A stretch of 64,000 nucleotides of DNA from Verrucomicrobiia bacterium (GCA_023953615.1 JAMLJH010000002.1:1-64000); one strand, 5' to 3'; counted from the first letter of the stretch, positions 8,692 to 17,969 are shown. A program made the numbers and translations. The notes: generated from the letters alone by a model not told the origin.

Positions 8692-10125
8692 TTACTGTTC
8701 CACCGTGCTCCGGATTTCGCCGGTGTGCAGTCGTGTGCGCAGGGCTTGTCCGGGTTTGACCCGGACGGCATCCCGCACCACCGTTCCGCTGCGCGCATCC
8801 AGCGTGATCGAATAACCGCGCGCCAGCACTTGCTCGGGACTTAACAACCGCAAACGGGTGGTGGCGGCGCTGAAGCGCTCCTGTTGTGCGCGCAGTTGGA
8901 GGCGACCTTGTTCCAACAACCGGCGCGTGTTTAATTGCCACCGTTCGCTCTGCTGTTTCACCAACCGCTCCGGTCGCACCAACTTCAGTCGCGCGGTCGC
9001 ATTGCGCCAGGCCGCGATCTGTTCTCGCGTGCCTTGTCGCGCGCAGCGGGTCAAGGAAGCGCCTAAATCATCCAAGCGCTGCGCCTGCTCACCGAGCCAT
9101 CGGTTCGGATGCACGCGAGCGAACCGGTGGGCAATGGTTTCAAAATCCTCCCGAGCGGCCGAGCAACCACGCTGCAAATAAAACTTCAACATTTCCGCCG
9201 CTCCCAGAATGAATTCACGACTGGAAAATACGCCCTCCGTAATGATTTCCGCCGCCGCGCTGGGAGTCGCGGTGCGCACGTCCGCCACAAAATCGGCAAT
9301 GGTAAAATCAATCTCGTGACCGACTGCGGAGACGACTGGCAGCGCTGATTCAAAAATCGCCCGCGCCACGACCTCCTCATTGAATGACCATAAATCTTCC
9401 AACGAACCGCCGCCGCGCGTCACCAAAATCAAATCCAAACCGTGGCGCTGAGATTTGGCGGCGGCACCGCCACCTGCTTCTGACCGAACCAGACTCCATT
9501 CATTCAGCCGACGAATGGCCGCCGCGATTTCGCGCGCCGCCTCGGCGCCCTGCACCCGACAGGGAACCAGAACAATTTCCAAACCGGGGTCGCGCCGCTG
9601 AATCACTCGCAACACGTCGCGAATCGCCGCGCCGCTGGCCGAGGTCACCAATCCCAGGCGCTGCGGATAGCGGGGAAGCGCCCGCTTGCGTTCGGCAGCG
9701 AATAATCCTTCCGCCGCCAGTTTTTGTTTGAGCTGCTCGAACTTCAGTTGCAACGCGCCCACGCCCTGCAACTCCACCGCGCGCACCAGCAATTGATACT
9801 GGCCGCGCGCTTCATATACCGTCACCTCCCCTTGCAACAAAACCTTCTGTCCGTCAGCCAGCAAATCGCGATGCGTTACTTTTTCCTGACGAAACAACAC
9901 GCACGCCAGTTGCGCACCCGCGTCCTTGAGCGTGAAATAGATGTGGCCCGAACTGCCCTGCCAGCGGAAGTTGCTGATCTCGCCGCTCACCCAGATCGTT
10001 CCCACCTGCTTTTCCAGCAACCGCTTGACCTGCGTGGTGAGTTCGCTGACGGAAAGCACGCGGCGGGTTTGTTCCGGTGAAAATAATTCGCCGAAGTCCC
10101 ACTGCGATTTTGCTTTTTTACTCAT
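8692..10125 (-). CDS. xseA: Exodeoxyribonuclease VII large subunit
   Basis: 477 residues. The N-terminal OB-fold nucleic-acid-binding domain spans about residues 22-120 (VLSVSELTTQVKRLLEKQVG, SGHIYFTLKD). The catalytic domain follows with the conserved 'VTSASGAAIRDVL', 'RGGGSLEDLWSFNEE' and 'SAVGHEIDFTIADFVAD' blocks. Together with the small subunit it degrades single-stranded DNA from both ends in the cytoplasm. No xseB-like small-subunit gene is seen beside it, so that partner must be elsewhere. It lies 74 bp downstream of manA on the same strand and may be cotranscribed with manA and accA. The start is ATG, immediately preceded by a TGA. Confidence 0.95.
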   Translation of the reverse strand: MSKKAKSQWDFGELFSPEQTRRVLSVSELTTQVKRLLEKQVGTIWVSGEISNFRWQGSSGHIYFTLKDAGAQLACVLFRQEKVTHRDLLADGQKVLLQGEVTVYEARGQYQLLVRAVELQGVGALQLKFEQLKQKLAAEGLFAAERKRALPRYPQRLGLVTSASGAAIRDVLRVIQRRDPGLEIVLVPCRVQGAEAAREIAAAIRRLNEWSLVRSEAGGGAAAKSQRHGLDLILVTRGGGSLEDLWSFNEEVVARAIFESALPVVSAVGHEIDFTIADFVADVRTATPSAAAEIITEGVFSSREFILGAAEMLKFYLQRGCSAAREDFETIAHRFARVHPNRWLGEQAQRLDDLGASLTRCARQGTREQIAAWRNATARLKLVRPERLVKQQSERWQLNTRRLLEQGRLQLRAQQERFSAATTRLRLLSPEQVLARGYSITLDARSGTVVRDAVRVKPGQALRTRLHTGEIRSTVEQ

Positions 10126-10199
10126 TCAGTCATCGGGTAACAAATTTGCAATCGGGTTCGCGGAAGGATCAAGCGCCTCAATCCAATCGTCGTCCGGCC

Positions 10200-11174
10200 C
10201 TAATTGGTCGGCCCGGCTTCGATGCGCAAGAATTCCGTTGGTTGAGCCGCGACCACCTCCGGCTGCGATAAAGCGGCCGGCAACAGACAAAACCCGCCGG
10301 CTCGAACGACTACGTTTGGCAGGCGAACCTCGCCGCGAATTACTCCAATAATCTGCATTCGCGCCGCCGGCAGTTTGACTCGTCCAGAATCAATCACGCG
10401 ATACTGTTCCACCGTGAACAGCGGATCGCGCACCAATTCGCGCCGAGATAAATTACCCGCCACGATCTCCTCGGCCTTCACCAAGGCCGGCTCAAAGTCG
10501 TTGAAATCAATGCTCGCCAGGGATTGCGAAAGGTGCAGCTCGCGCAGCTTGCCATCCAAGCCGACCCGATTCCAATCAAACACGCGATACGTGGTATCGG
10601 AGTTTTGTTGAATTTCAAAAATGACCAATCCCGCGCCGATGGCATGAACGCGGCCACTGGGCAAAAACATGGTGTCTCCAGCCCGCACGAGCACGCGATG
10701 AAAACAATCCGCCACACTGCCGTCCGCGAGCTGGCGTTCAAAATTCGTCCGAGAAATTCCACGTTTCAATCCCGCGTAAAGCTCGGCGCCGGATGCGGCG
10801 TCAGCCACAAACCACATTTCGGTTTTGGGATCGCCCCGCAATTTTGCCGCCTGCGCCGCCGGAGGATGCACTTGCAGTGAAAGTTTCTGTTGCGCGTCAA
10901 GCAACTTGATCAAGAGCGGAAACCGACCGGCGGCCAACGGAACGTCCCCCAACAAATCCGTCCGATGATTTTCCAGCAGCCAATGCAGCTCGCGTCCGGC
11001 GAAAGCGCCGTTGGCGATGACGCTGACATCATCAGGGCGATCGGAAATTTCCCAGGATTCGCCAATCGGTCGTGCGGGGGGCAGATGCTTGCCGTAGAGC
11101 CGCTCCAGGTTGCGCCCGCCCCAGATGCGCTCCTTGAAAATCGGCTGAAAAGTTAGTGGATAAAGTTGAGACAT
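10200..11174 (-). CDS. manA: Mannose-6-phosphate isomerase, type I short form
   Basis: Interconverts mannose-6-phosphate and fructose-6-phosphate. 324 residues from the ATG at 11174 (four codons into a longer open frame); this start gives the usual N-terminus 'YPLTFQPIFKERIWGG'. Zinc ligands are visible: Gln and His in 'SLQVHPP', Glu in 'TEMWFV' and His in 'SGRVHAIG'. The cupin-like 'RAGDTMFLPSG' and 'EIQQNSDTTYRVFDWNR' blocks are typical of short bacterial ManA. It sits between accA (upstream, 59 bp gap) and xseA on the same strand. It may feed mannose into central metabolism or GDP-mannose synthesis; no other mannose gene lies adjacent. Confidence 0.93.
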   Translation of the reverse strand: MSQLYPLTFQPIFKERIWGGRNLERLYGKHLPPARPIGESWEISDRPDDVSVIANGAFAGRELHWLLENHRTDLLGDVPLAAGRFPLLIKLLDAQQKLSLQVHPPAAQAAKLRGDPKTEMWFVADAASGAELYAGLKRGISRTNFERQLADGSVADCFHRVLVRAGDTMFLPSGRVHAIGAGLVIFEIQQNSDTTYRVFDWNRVGLDGKLRELHLSQSLASIDFNDFEPALVKAEEIVAGNLSRRELVRDPLFTVEQYRVIDSGRVKLPAARMQIIGVIRGEVRLPNVVVRAGGFCLLPAALSQPEVVAAQPTEFLRIEAGPTN

Positions 11175-11233
11175 GGCGCGAATCAAACCCGCATCAGACC
11201 GGCCTGGCCAAATGTTAACGCAGCAACCATTAC

Positions 11234-12271
11234 TCAGGCGCCGTTGGGTTGAAGTGGCGCGGCTGCGCTCTTGCGACTCCGCCGCGTCGTGGTCTTGATG
11301 GGTGGGTTGGCCTTTTCCTCGAAATAACCATAAGCGCGGAATTTATCGTAGCGCTGCTTGAGGCGATCGGCGGGTTTCAGGGCGCTTAACTGTTCGAGAT
11401 GCCGCAGCACCGCCGTCTTGAGCGCCGCGGCCGTTTTCGCCGGATCCGTGTGCGCTCCGCCGAGCGGTTCGGGAATGATTTCATCCACCAACTTCAGCTC
11501 CAGCAAATGTTTTGCGGTAATTTTCAGCGCTTCCGCCGCCTTGGGTGAAGCGGCCCGATCCTTCCACAAGATCGCCGCGCAACCTTCCGGACTGATGACC
11601 GAGTAATAGGCGTTCTCCAAAATCAACACGCGACCCGCCACCCCGATGCCTAACGCGCCGCCCGACCCGCCTTCGCCAATCACCGCCGCAATGATCGGCA
11701 CTTCCATCAGCATCATTTCGCGCAGGTTGACGGCGATAGCCTCGGCGATGTGACGTTCTTCCGAGGCGATCCCCGGATACGCGCCCGCCGTGTCAATCAA
11801 CGTAATGATCGGCAGTCCAAATTTATCCGCCAAACGCATCAAACGCAGCGCTTTGCGATAGCCTTCGGGATGCGCTGAACCGAAATTCCGCAGGATGTTT
11901 TCCTTGGTGTCCCGGCCCTTTTGGGTGCCGATGACCATCACGCGGTGTTCCCCCAGTTTGGCCAAGCCGCCGACCACCGCGCGATCATCGGCATATAACC
12001 GGTCTCCGTGCAGTTCTTCAAAATCCGAGAACGCCAGTTTGATGTAGTCCAACGTGTAAGGCCGCAACGGATGCCGGGCCAGTTGGACGCGTTGCCACGG
12101 AGTCAGGTTGGAGTAAATCTCGCGCCGGGTTTCTTCGATCTTGACCTGAATCTGCTCGATCTCCGTTTCGAAATCCACGTCGAGCGAGTGGGATTCGGAG
12201 TGTTGGCGCAGTTCTTCGAGTTTTTTCTGAAGTTCAAAGATCGGCTTCTCGAAGTCGAGCTGATGTTTCAT
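11234..12271 (-). CDS. accA: Acetyl-CoA carboxylase carboxyltransferase subunit alpha
   Basis: 345 residues. With AccD it transfers the carboxyl group from biotin to acetyl-CoA, the committed step of fatty acid synthesis. The N-terminal coiled region (FEKPIFELQKKLEELRQ) and the crotonase-fold core are clear: 'IGTQKGRDTKENILRNFG', 'PEGYRKALRLM', 'TLIDTAGAYPG', 'GEGGSGGALGI', 'YYSVISPEGCAAILWKD'. The last 20 residues form a basic Lys/Arg/Pro extension (TTRRSRKSAAAPLQPNGA) beyond the family end, probably disordered. The leader carries a folded RNA candidate and a terminator-like hairpin about 65 nt before the ATG, suggesting transcription of accA could be attenuated. Confidence 0.97.
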   Translation of the reverse strand: MKHQLDFEKPIFELQKKLEELRQHSESHSLDVDFETEIEQIQVKIEETRREIYSNLTPWQRVQLARHPLRPYTLDYIKLAFSDFEELHGDRLYADDRAVVGGLAKLGEHRVMVIGTQKGRDTKENILRNFGSAHPEGYRKALRLMRLADKFGLPIITLIDTAGAYPGIASEERHIAEAIAVNLREMMLMEVPIIAAVIGEGGSGGALGIGVAGRVLILENAYYSVISPEGCAAILWKDRAASPKAAEALKITAKHLLELKLVDEIIPEPLGGAHTDPAKTAAALKTAVLRHLEQLSALKPADRLKQRYDKFRAYGYFEEKANPPIKTTTRRSRKSAAAPLQPNGA

Positions 12272-12322
12272 GCGGAGGACATGTTAGGACAGGCGAAACA
12301 GGAATCAAACGCGAATCTTCGA

Positions 12323-12356
12323 GGGTAAAACAGAGGGCCGGACTTGCGTCCGGCCC
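12323..12356 (-). terminator. Terminator-like hairpin before accA
   Basis: GGGCCGGAC (12335-12343) and GTCCGGCCC (12348-12356) form a perfect 9-bp stem with a 4-nt loop. Read on the minus strand it is followed by TCTGTTTTACCC, a modest U-rich tail. It ends 64 nt before the accA ATG and directly follows the structured RNA candidate, so it could end a small RNA or act as an attenuator for accA. Confidence 0.55.
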
Positions 12357-12358
12357 CG

Positions 12359-12455
12359 AAGTGACGAGGTTTTAACGCCTTCACTTAAGGCGCTCAGAAG
12401 GGCAGCACGGCCAACTTGGAGGGCGCTGTTCGCACCGTGCTGCGAGCAAAACCTC
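12359..12455 (-). ncRNA. Candidate structured RNA in accA leader region (three-way junction plus pseudoknot)
   Basis: Perfect complementary segments nest here. GAGGTTTT (12366-12373) pairs with AAAACCTC (12448-12455), closing an 83-nt interior. Inside, CGCCTT (12376-12381) pairs with AAGGCG (12387-12392) around a 5-nt loop, and CAGCACGG (12403-12410) pairs with CCGTGCTG (12435-12442). The loop CACTT (12382-12386) is complementary to AAGTG at 12359-12363, outside the closing stem, allowing a pseudoknot. On the minus strand the element is followed at once by the hairpin at 12335-12356 and then accA. No known riboswitch or SRP/6S consensus was recognised. Strand is inferred from the hairpin and its U-rich tail. 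Confidence 0.5.
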
Positions 12456-12786
12456 TATGCCAACCCTAAACGAACAGCGAAATTCTATTCCACCGATACT
12501 AATGAGATACCCAAACCCAAGTCTTCGTTCAAACTTTTCAAGGAACTCTCCGCTCTCTACTCCCTTGTCACGCCATTACGACTTGTACGAAATCGCGAAC
12601 CGTAAGAATCTGGATACAACCTGTAATGGGAGTAGAGCAAATCCCCCAAGCCGCCGCAAGCCTTTTTCAAAAATTTCTCAGGAGTAAAATTCATCCGGCA
12701 ACTTCGGAGAGAAATTCACCCCGCTAATGTGAGGTTTCACGGGAATTTCACTTGCATGACCCGGCAAATCTGCTTAACAAACAGAC
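12456..12786. other. Intergenic region upstream of phospholipase gene
   Basis: No convincing gene. The sequence is less G+C rich than its surroundings. A short open frame (12457-12687, plus) has no signal, family pattern or ribosome-binding site and is probably chance. The stretch must hold the promoter of the phospholipase gene and possibly of the minus-strand RNA/accA transcript; I cannot pick out a convincing -35/-10 pair. Confidence 0.4.
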
Positions 12787-15270
12787 ATGGATTCCCGTCG
12801 TGATTTCCTGAAAAAAGCCGCTCTACTCGCCGCTGGCGGCGCCAGCGGTGGTTTGTTCCCCGCCTCCATCCAACGCGCGTTCGCCATTGATCCGCCCGCC
12901 GGTTCAACGTACCTCGACGCTGAGCACGTGGTCGTGCTGATGCAGGAGAATCGCTCGTTCGATCACGCGTTCGGTCGCTTGCGCGGCGTACGTGGCTTTA
13001 ATGATCCGCGCGCCGTCAAGTTGCCGGATGGAAATCCCGTCTGGCTGCAAAGCAACAAACAAGGTGAAACCTACGCGCCCTTCCGGCTCGACCTGCACGG
13101 CAGCAAATCCACCTGGATGAGTTCGCTGCCTCATTCCTGGGGCGACCAAACCGCCGCGCGCAACAGTGGTCATCATGACGGGTGGCTCGATGCGAAGCGC
13201 TCGGGCAACACCGCTTACGCACAACTGCCTTTGACCCTGGGATTTTATGATCGCGAGGATCTGCCGTTTTATTACGCCCTGGCGGATGCGTTCACTGTCT
13301 GCGACCAAAATTTCTGCTCTTCCCTGACCGGGACCACTCCCAACCGGCTCTACCTGTGGAGCGGCACCATTCGCGCCGAACCTTCCATGCAATCCAAGGC
13401 CAACGTCTGGAATTCGGATGTCAGCTACGGCTCGGAAGCGCACTGGAAAACCTTTCCCGAACGCCTGGAAGAATCCGGCATCTCGTGGCGGATTTACCAA
13501 AACGAACTCAGCCTGGAGACCGGCTTCAAGGGCGAAGAGGAGGCGTGGTTGGCCAACTTCACCAATAATCCGCTGGAGTGGTTTTCGCAGTATCACGTGC
13601 GCTTCCACGAGCGATTCCGGCAAGAGTTGCCCGCCATGGAACAGGCGACGGAAACGCACTTGAAACAATTGGAGGCCAAAACAGATCCCACCGATCAGGA
13701 GCGCAAAAAAATCACCCAGCTCCAGGCCGAATTAAAACGCATCCGCGGCTGGCGGGAAACTTACACCGCCGCCAATTTCGCCAAGTTGCCGGTCCGCGAA
13801 CAGAACCTGCACCGAAAAGCGTTCACCACCAATCTGGGCGATCCGGACTACCGGAAACTCACCAGCCAAACTTATCAGGACGGAGCGCAGAAACGGACCA
13901 TGCAAATGCCCAAAGGCGACGTGCTGCATCAGTTTCGGAAAGACGTGCAAAGCGGACAGTTGCCCACCGTATCGTGGGTCATTGCTCCGGAACGGTTCTC
14001 GGATCATCCCGGCTCCCCGTGGTACGGCGCATGGTACATCAGCGAGACCTTAGACATCCTTACCAAAAATCCCGAGGTTTGGAAAAAAACCATTCTGGTG
14101 CTTTGCTACGACGAAAACGATGGTTACTTCGATCACGTTCCCCCCTTCGCGGCGCCGTCGCCAAATGTTCCCGGGGCCGGAAAGGTTTCCGTGGGAATTG
14201 ACCCTTCAGTGGAACACGTTCCCACGTCACCGGACCGTCCGACGCTGCCCATTGGTCTGGGATTCCGCGTGCCGCTGGTCATTGCCTCACCGTGGAGTCG
14301 TGGGGGCTATGTGTCCTCGCAAATTTTCGATCACACTTCGATTCTGCAATTGCTTGAAAACTGGCTGACTCATAAAACCGGCCAGGCGATCAAGGAAACC
14401 AATATCACCGACTGGCGACGCACCGTCTGCGGCGACCTCAGTTCCGTTTTTCGACCGTTTCACGGTGAAAAGATTCCGTTGCCCAAGCCGGTCGAACTCG
14501 CCCCCTTCCTGGGTTCGATTCACCAGGCGCAATTCCGTCCTCTGCCCTCTGGTTTCAAGCGCCTGAACTCCGAGGAACTCGCCGCCACCCGCAACACCCC
14601 GCGCCCCCTCCGCGGTATGGTCGAGCAAGAGCCGGGCACTCGACCGGCCTGCCCGCTGCCGTACGAATTGGCGGTGGACGGTCGCTTGAATGTGGAGCGC
14701 AAAGCCCTGCGCATTTCCTTTGTCGCGGACAACCAATTCTTCGGCAAACACGCCGCGGGCGCACCGTTCCGCGTGAACGCTCTGACCAAGACCCACACCG
14801 CCGCGGGCAAGCTGGAGACCAATCGCGTTTGGGATTACACGGTGAAAGCTGGAGATCGCTTGATGGACGATTTCGCGTTGTCAGATTTCCTTGATGAGCA
14901 TTATCACCTGCAGATCAATGGCCCCAATGGCTTCCGCCGCGAGTTTCAAGGCAATGCGGATGATCCCGCGTTGGAAGTGCAACTGAACCCGACCTCCAAG
15001 AGAAATCCGGCCAGCACGGTCTTGCACCTGACCAATCACCACGCCGATCGTTCCCTGACGGTGACCATCACTGACCTGGCCTATGGCACGGGAGTGCAGA
15101 CCGTAACGCTGAAGCCAGGCGAAACCCGCAATGTCGCGTGCGATCTGGCCGCCAGCCACGGCTGGTATGACTGGCAGATTCGCGTCAAAGACGCGCCGCG
15201 CTACGAGCAACATTACGCGGGCCACATCGAGACCGGCAAGGAAAGCTCCAGCGATCCTCAAATGGCCTGA
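12787..15270 (+). CDS. Phosphocholine-specific phospholipase C, Tat-exported
   Basis: 827 residues. The N-terminus is a twin-arginine signal (MDSRRDFLKKAALLAAGGA). The alkaline-phosphatase-superfamily core begins with 'VVVLMQENRSFDHAFGRLRG', the hallmark of bacterial non-haemolytic/haemolytic phospholipase C, and continues with 'YALADAFTVCDQNF', 'WVIAPERFSDHP', 'LCYDENDGYFDHVPP' and 'FDHTSILQLLENW'. Two C-terminal beta-sandwich domains (DUF756 type) occupy about residues 625-815, as in family members of 700-840 residues. It cleaves phosphatidylcholine or sphingomyelin-type lipids outside the cytoplasm, probably for phosphate or choline scavenging. It is monocistronic and followed by a strong hairpin. 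Confidence 0.93.
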   Translation: MDSRRDFLKKAALLAAGGASGGLFPASIQRAFAIDPPAGSTYLDAEHVVVLMQENRSFDHAFGRLRGVRGFNDPRAVKLPDGNPVWLQSNKQGETYAPFRLDLHGSKSTWMSSLPHSWGDQTAARNSGHHDGWLDAKRSGNTAYAQLPLTLGFYDREDLPFYYALADAFTVCDQNFCSSLTGTTPNRLYLWSGTIRAEPSMQSKANVWNSDVSYGSEAHWKTFPERLEESGISWRIYQNELSLETGFKGEEEAWLANFTNNPLEWFSQYHVRFHERFRQELPAMEQATETHLKQLEAKTDPTDQERKKITQLQAELKRIRGWRETYTAANFAKLPVREQNLHRKAFTTNLGDPDYRKLTSQTYQDGAQKRTMQMPKGDVLHQFRKDVQSGQLPTVSWVIAPERFSDHPGSPWYGAWYISETLDILTKNPEVWKKTILVLCYDENDGYFDHVPPFAAPSPNVPGAGKVSVGIDPSVEHVPTSPDRPTLPIGLGFRVPLVIASPWSRGGYVSSQIFDHTSILQLLENWLTHKTGQAIKETNITDWRRTVCGDLSSVFRPFHGEKIPLPKPVELAPFLGSIHQAQFRPLPSGFKRLNSEELAATRNTPRPLRGMVEQEPGTRPACPLPYELAVDGRLNVERKALRISFVADNQFFGKHAAGAPFRVNALTKTHTAAGKLETNRVWDYTVKAGDRLMDDFALSDFLDEHYHLQINGPNGFRREFQGNADDPALEVQLNPTSKRNPASTVLHLTNHHADRSLTVTITDLAYGTGVQTVTLKPGETRNVACDLAASHGWYDWQIRVKDAPRYEQHYAGHIETGKESSSDPQMA

Positions 15271-15367
15271 TCGCACCCGGCTTCATTCGCCCTCACCTTT
15301 ATCCGTGGGGTCGGCGCATTTTAGAACCTGGGGACATCGTGACCTCGATGTTAGAGTTTGGGTAAGT

Positions 15368-15401
15368 AGGCTGGCCGTGGAACGGCCAGCCTGGTCGTTT
15401 T
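15368..15401 (+). terminator. Intrinsic terminator after phospholipase gene
   Basis: AGGCTGGCCGT (15368-15378) pairs perfectly with ACGGCCAGCCT (15382-15392) around a 3-nt loop, then TGGTCGTTTT follows. It lies between two convergent genes, about 100 bp past the phospholipase stop and 36 bp past the minus-strand glycosidase stop; the T-tract favours plus-strand use. Confidence 0.7.
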
Positions 15402-15437
15402 ACCCGGACTCCAAGGAGTGCGAAGAGCCGCAAAAAT

Positions 15438-17969
15438 TTACGGCGTCTGCAGTAACCGTCGCACCCAGTCGGCGGTGCGCTCCAGGTAATGATCCGCAGC
15501 CAGCGGTTGATAATCCAGGTAGGTGAAGCTGGGAATCCACTTCGGCATGGCGCGTTCAATCTGCGTGCCCTCATGCCATTCGTTGAACGAGGTGATGGCC
15601 ACCAGTTCCGGAGTCACGTTCAGCGCTGCCGTCCACATGCGATCGTAATACGCGTCGCCTTCCCGATCGCGGGTGTTCCCGCCGTTCCACGGTCGAATGC
15701 GGGTGTCAATGTAGCCCGGCGCAACGCAGGGGATGAATAGCTTGCCGTGGGCGCGCGCCCATTCCATCAACTGCGGCCAGTTTTTCACCGTCGAACCATA
15801 GGTGAACCCGTCCGTCGCAAAGTAGGTGTAGAAACCATCGAATCCGCCGTCCGTCATGAACTGTTCCTCCCGCTCCTTCACCCACAGGCCAATGACCACG
15901 GCGTCAAAGGGGGTGCCGCGCAGCGTTTGCTGGCCGTTGGGTTGCAGCAACGTCGCCCAGTCGCTCACCGGAGTCAGGTAGGAGTCATAAACAAAAAAGA
16001 CGGGACGCTGATCATGGCTCGCGAGTCGTTGCAGTGCGGGTGAGTCGCCAAATTTCTCCAGCAAATAAACCACCGCTTCCCGCGTGGTGGTCGCGTTACG
16101 TCCGGGAAAGGGTTCAAGATGAAAATTGATCTTCAATCCGGTGGCCTCCGCCACTTGGAACAACGCGGGTAACGCGCGGTCGGTGAAGGTGTCGCGGCCC
16201 CACCAACTCACGGAAATTGTGCCCACGCCGGCCTGTTTCAACTGTCGGACGTGTTCCTGTAATACTTCCGGATCATTCACGCTGTAACAACCCAGCGCCG
16301 GATAGAAATCCGCTCCGATGTCCGCGCCGCCCGGGAAGGCCCGGGGTGGTTCGTTGCGCACGGCGACGGGATGATTCCAATTGGCATAACGACCGTCGCG
16401 CGTCGGATTGCCGTACCACGGATAATAAAAAGCAATGACGCGATCCGTTGCGGGCGGATTCGTCGGCGGTGTTGCGGCGGTGAAGCGCTTGAAATACTCG
16501 TCGCGCCAACGGTGGCCGGCGGCGGGATCAGTGACGCAATCGTTCCAGTCCAGATCAGCACGAACCTGGGGCGCGGTGCGGGGCAAACCTTCAGTCGTGA
16601 AGCGCCGGGCCAGTTGCTGAAATTCGCGTCCCCACGCTTTGATCGTGCCGTCAGCTTGGTACAGACCGGTTAGTTCACTGACATCGGTAGCCTCGGGTTG
16701 ATCGTAAAAGCCCCAGTTAAGCCACCCGCAGGCCAGACCAGTGGTGGTTTCAATCAACCGCCGACACCATTGCGCTTGTTGCGCTTCCGAAGCGAACGGA
16801 TGGCGTCCCTGGTCGAAGCGCGGTTGGCCGCCGCCATACCAACCAAACTCGGCTACAATTACGGGCTTGCCAGTTTTAGCCACTTCCGAGACGACGCTGT
16901 GCAAATAAGCGAGGTTGCGATTTTCCTCTCCGGCATCGCGATACTCAAACGCGCCCCGGTCCAGCGGATAGAAATGAATTTCCATGAAGTCCAGAAAGCG
17001 AGCCTGCCGACCGGGATGGAACGCGGCATAATGCTTCACACTGGGGAGCAGACTCGGCACCGACCATTGCACCAGACCGACGGTCACGAGCGCCTGCGGA
17101 TCAGCGGCTTTGAGCGCGACGACCTGACGGCGCGTCCATTCGTCCGCAATGGATTCACGGAACGATTGATAATCCCGCAGCTCCCGGCTGCCCGGCGAGG
17201 GTTGCGCCGGCGGTGGCGTGAAGGCGCCGAACGCCGGAAGATTGATTCGACCCCACGCTTGCGTGACGTTGGCCATCGAGTCGTACTGCCGTTTCAGCCA
17301 ATCGTTCCATTTCACGCGCAGCGCCGGAGTATCCCACGGGACTTGTGGTTCGTTCAGCAGATCGTAGGCGAAGATGACCTGACGATCGCGGTAACGCGCC
17401 GCAAACGCCGACCAGAATTGCTCCAGGGCGGCGAGGAACGCTTCGTCCGCGTAACGATCCGGCTTGGCCCAATCCGGCAAGCCTTCCCAATGATCCGGGC
17501 CGGTCGGATGCACGTAAATCCCGTTGGCCTCGGCAATTTGCAGAAACTCGTCAAATTTCGCGAGGCCGGCGGCATCCAGTTGCCCCGGTGTGGAGTAGAA
17601 CGAGCCGAAACTCAGAAAGACCCGGACGCAGTTCACGCCGGCGGCTTTCATGCGTTGGAAATCGGCGCGCGTGGCGGCGGCATCGAATTGCTTCCATACC
17701 TGCGGCGCCCAACCCGTGCCGGGGCGATAGTAGTTCACGCCGAATGGAATGAACGGTCGCCCGTCGCTGGTGACAAATCCCCGGGCATCAGGCGCGATTT
17801 GAATGCGTGGCAGCTCGGGAGTCGTCGCGGCGCTGACGGTCGCCAGTGCGGAAGCAACCAACCCGACGCTGATCGCCAACAGTGTGATGCCGCGCCGACG
17901 CAAGAGGGGTTGCGATGAGCGACCTGACTTTATCGAGTGGCGCGATCCGACGATTGATTTGCAATTCAT
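15438..17969 (-). CDS. Exported bimodular glycosidase: GH5-like domain fused to GH99-like domain
   Basis: 843 residues from the ATG at 17969; GTG at 18005 and ATG at 17978 are alternatives. A signal peptide ends near residue 47. Residues about 60-460 are a (beta/alpha)8 glycosidase of the GH5/GH-A type: acid/base Glu207 in 'AYDLLNEPQ' and nucleophile Glu374 in 'PVIVAEFGWYGG'. Residues about 510-840 resemble GH99 endo-alpha-mannosidases: 'VIAFYYPWYG' at the start, and 'SFNEWHEGTQIE' near residue 800 with the paired Glu797/Glu800 expected for that family. It would cleave mannose-containing glycans in the periplasm or outside. It is co-oriented with the upstream aminotransferase gene (about 100 bp away), so they may share a transcript. 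Confidence 0.85.
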   Translation of the reverse strand: MNCKSIVGSRHSIKSGRSSQPLLRRRGITLLAISVGLVASALATVSAATTPELPRIQIAPDARGFVTSDGRPFIPFGVNYYRPGTGWAPQVWKQFDAAATRADFQRMKAAGVNCVRVFLSFGSFYSTPGQLDAAGLAKFDEFLQIAEANGIYVHPTGPDHWEGLPDWAKPDRYADEAFLAALEQFWSAFAARYRDRQVIFAYDLLNEPQVPWDTPALRVKWNDWLKRQYDSMANVTQAWGRINLPAFGAFTPPPAQPSPGSRELRDYQSFRESIADEWTRRQVVALKAADPQALVTVGLVQWSVPSLLPSVKHYAAFHPGRQARFLDFMEIHFYPLDRGAFEYRDAGEENRNLAYLHSVVSEVAKTGKPVIVAEFGWYGGGQPRFDQGRHPFASEAQQAQWCRRLIETTTGLACGWLNWGFYDQPEATDVSELTGLYQADGTIKAWGREFQQLARRFTTEGLPRTAPQVRADLDWNDCVTDPAAGHRWRDEYFKRFTAATPPTNPPATDRVIAFYYPWYGNPTRDGRYANWNHPVAVRNEPPRAFPGGADIGADFYPALGCYSVNDPEVLQEHVRQLKQAGVGTISVSWWGRDTFTDRALPALFQVAEATGLKINFHLEPFPGRNATTTREAVVYLLEKFGDSPALQRLASHDQRPVFFVYDSYLTPVSDWATLLQPNGQQTLRGTPFDAVVIGLWVKEREEQFMTDGGFDGFYTYFATDGFTYGSTVKNWPQLMEWARAHGKLFIPCVAPGYIDTRIRPWNGGNTRDREGDAYYDRMWTAALNVTPELVAITSFNEWHEGTQIERAMPKWIPSFTYLDYQPLAADHYLERTADWVRRLLQTP

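Noticed and set aside
10125..10199. Acidic frame ending in TGA directly before the xseA ATG (reads DDDWIEALDPSANPIANLLP)
   Set aside because: It looks gene-like and would be coupled to xseA, but no start codon with a ribosome-binding site exists outside the manA overlap; it does not match XseB.
12359..12455. Identity of the folded element as SRP, 6S, RNase P, TPP, SAM or glutamine riboswitch RNA
   Set aside because: None of the conserved sequence blocks of these families is present; only the fold is supported.
16698..17918. 406-residue plus-strand open frame
   Set aside because: Shadow of the GH5/GH99 gene on the other strand.
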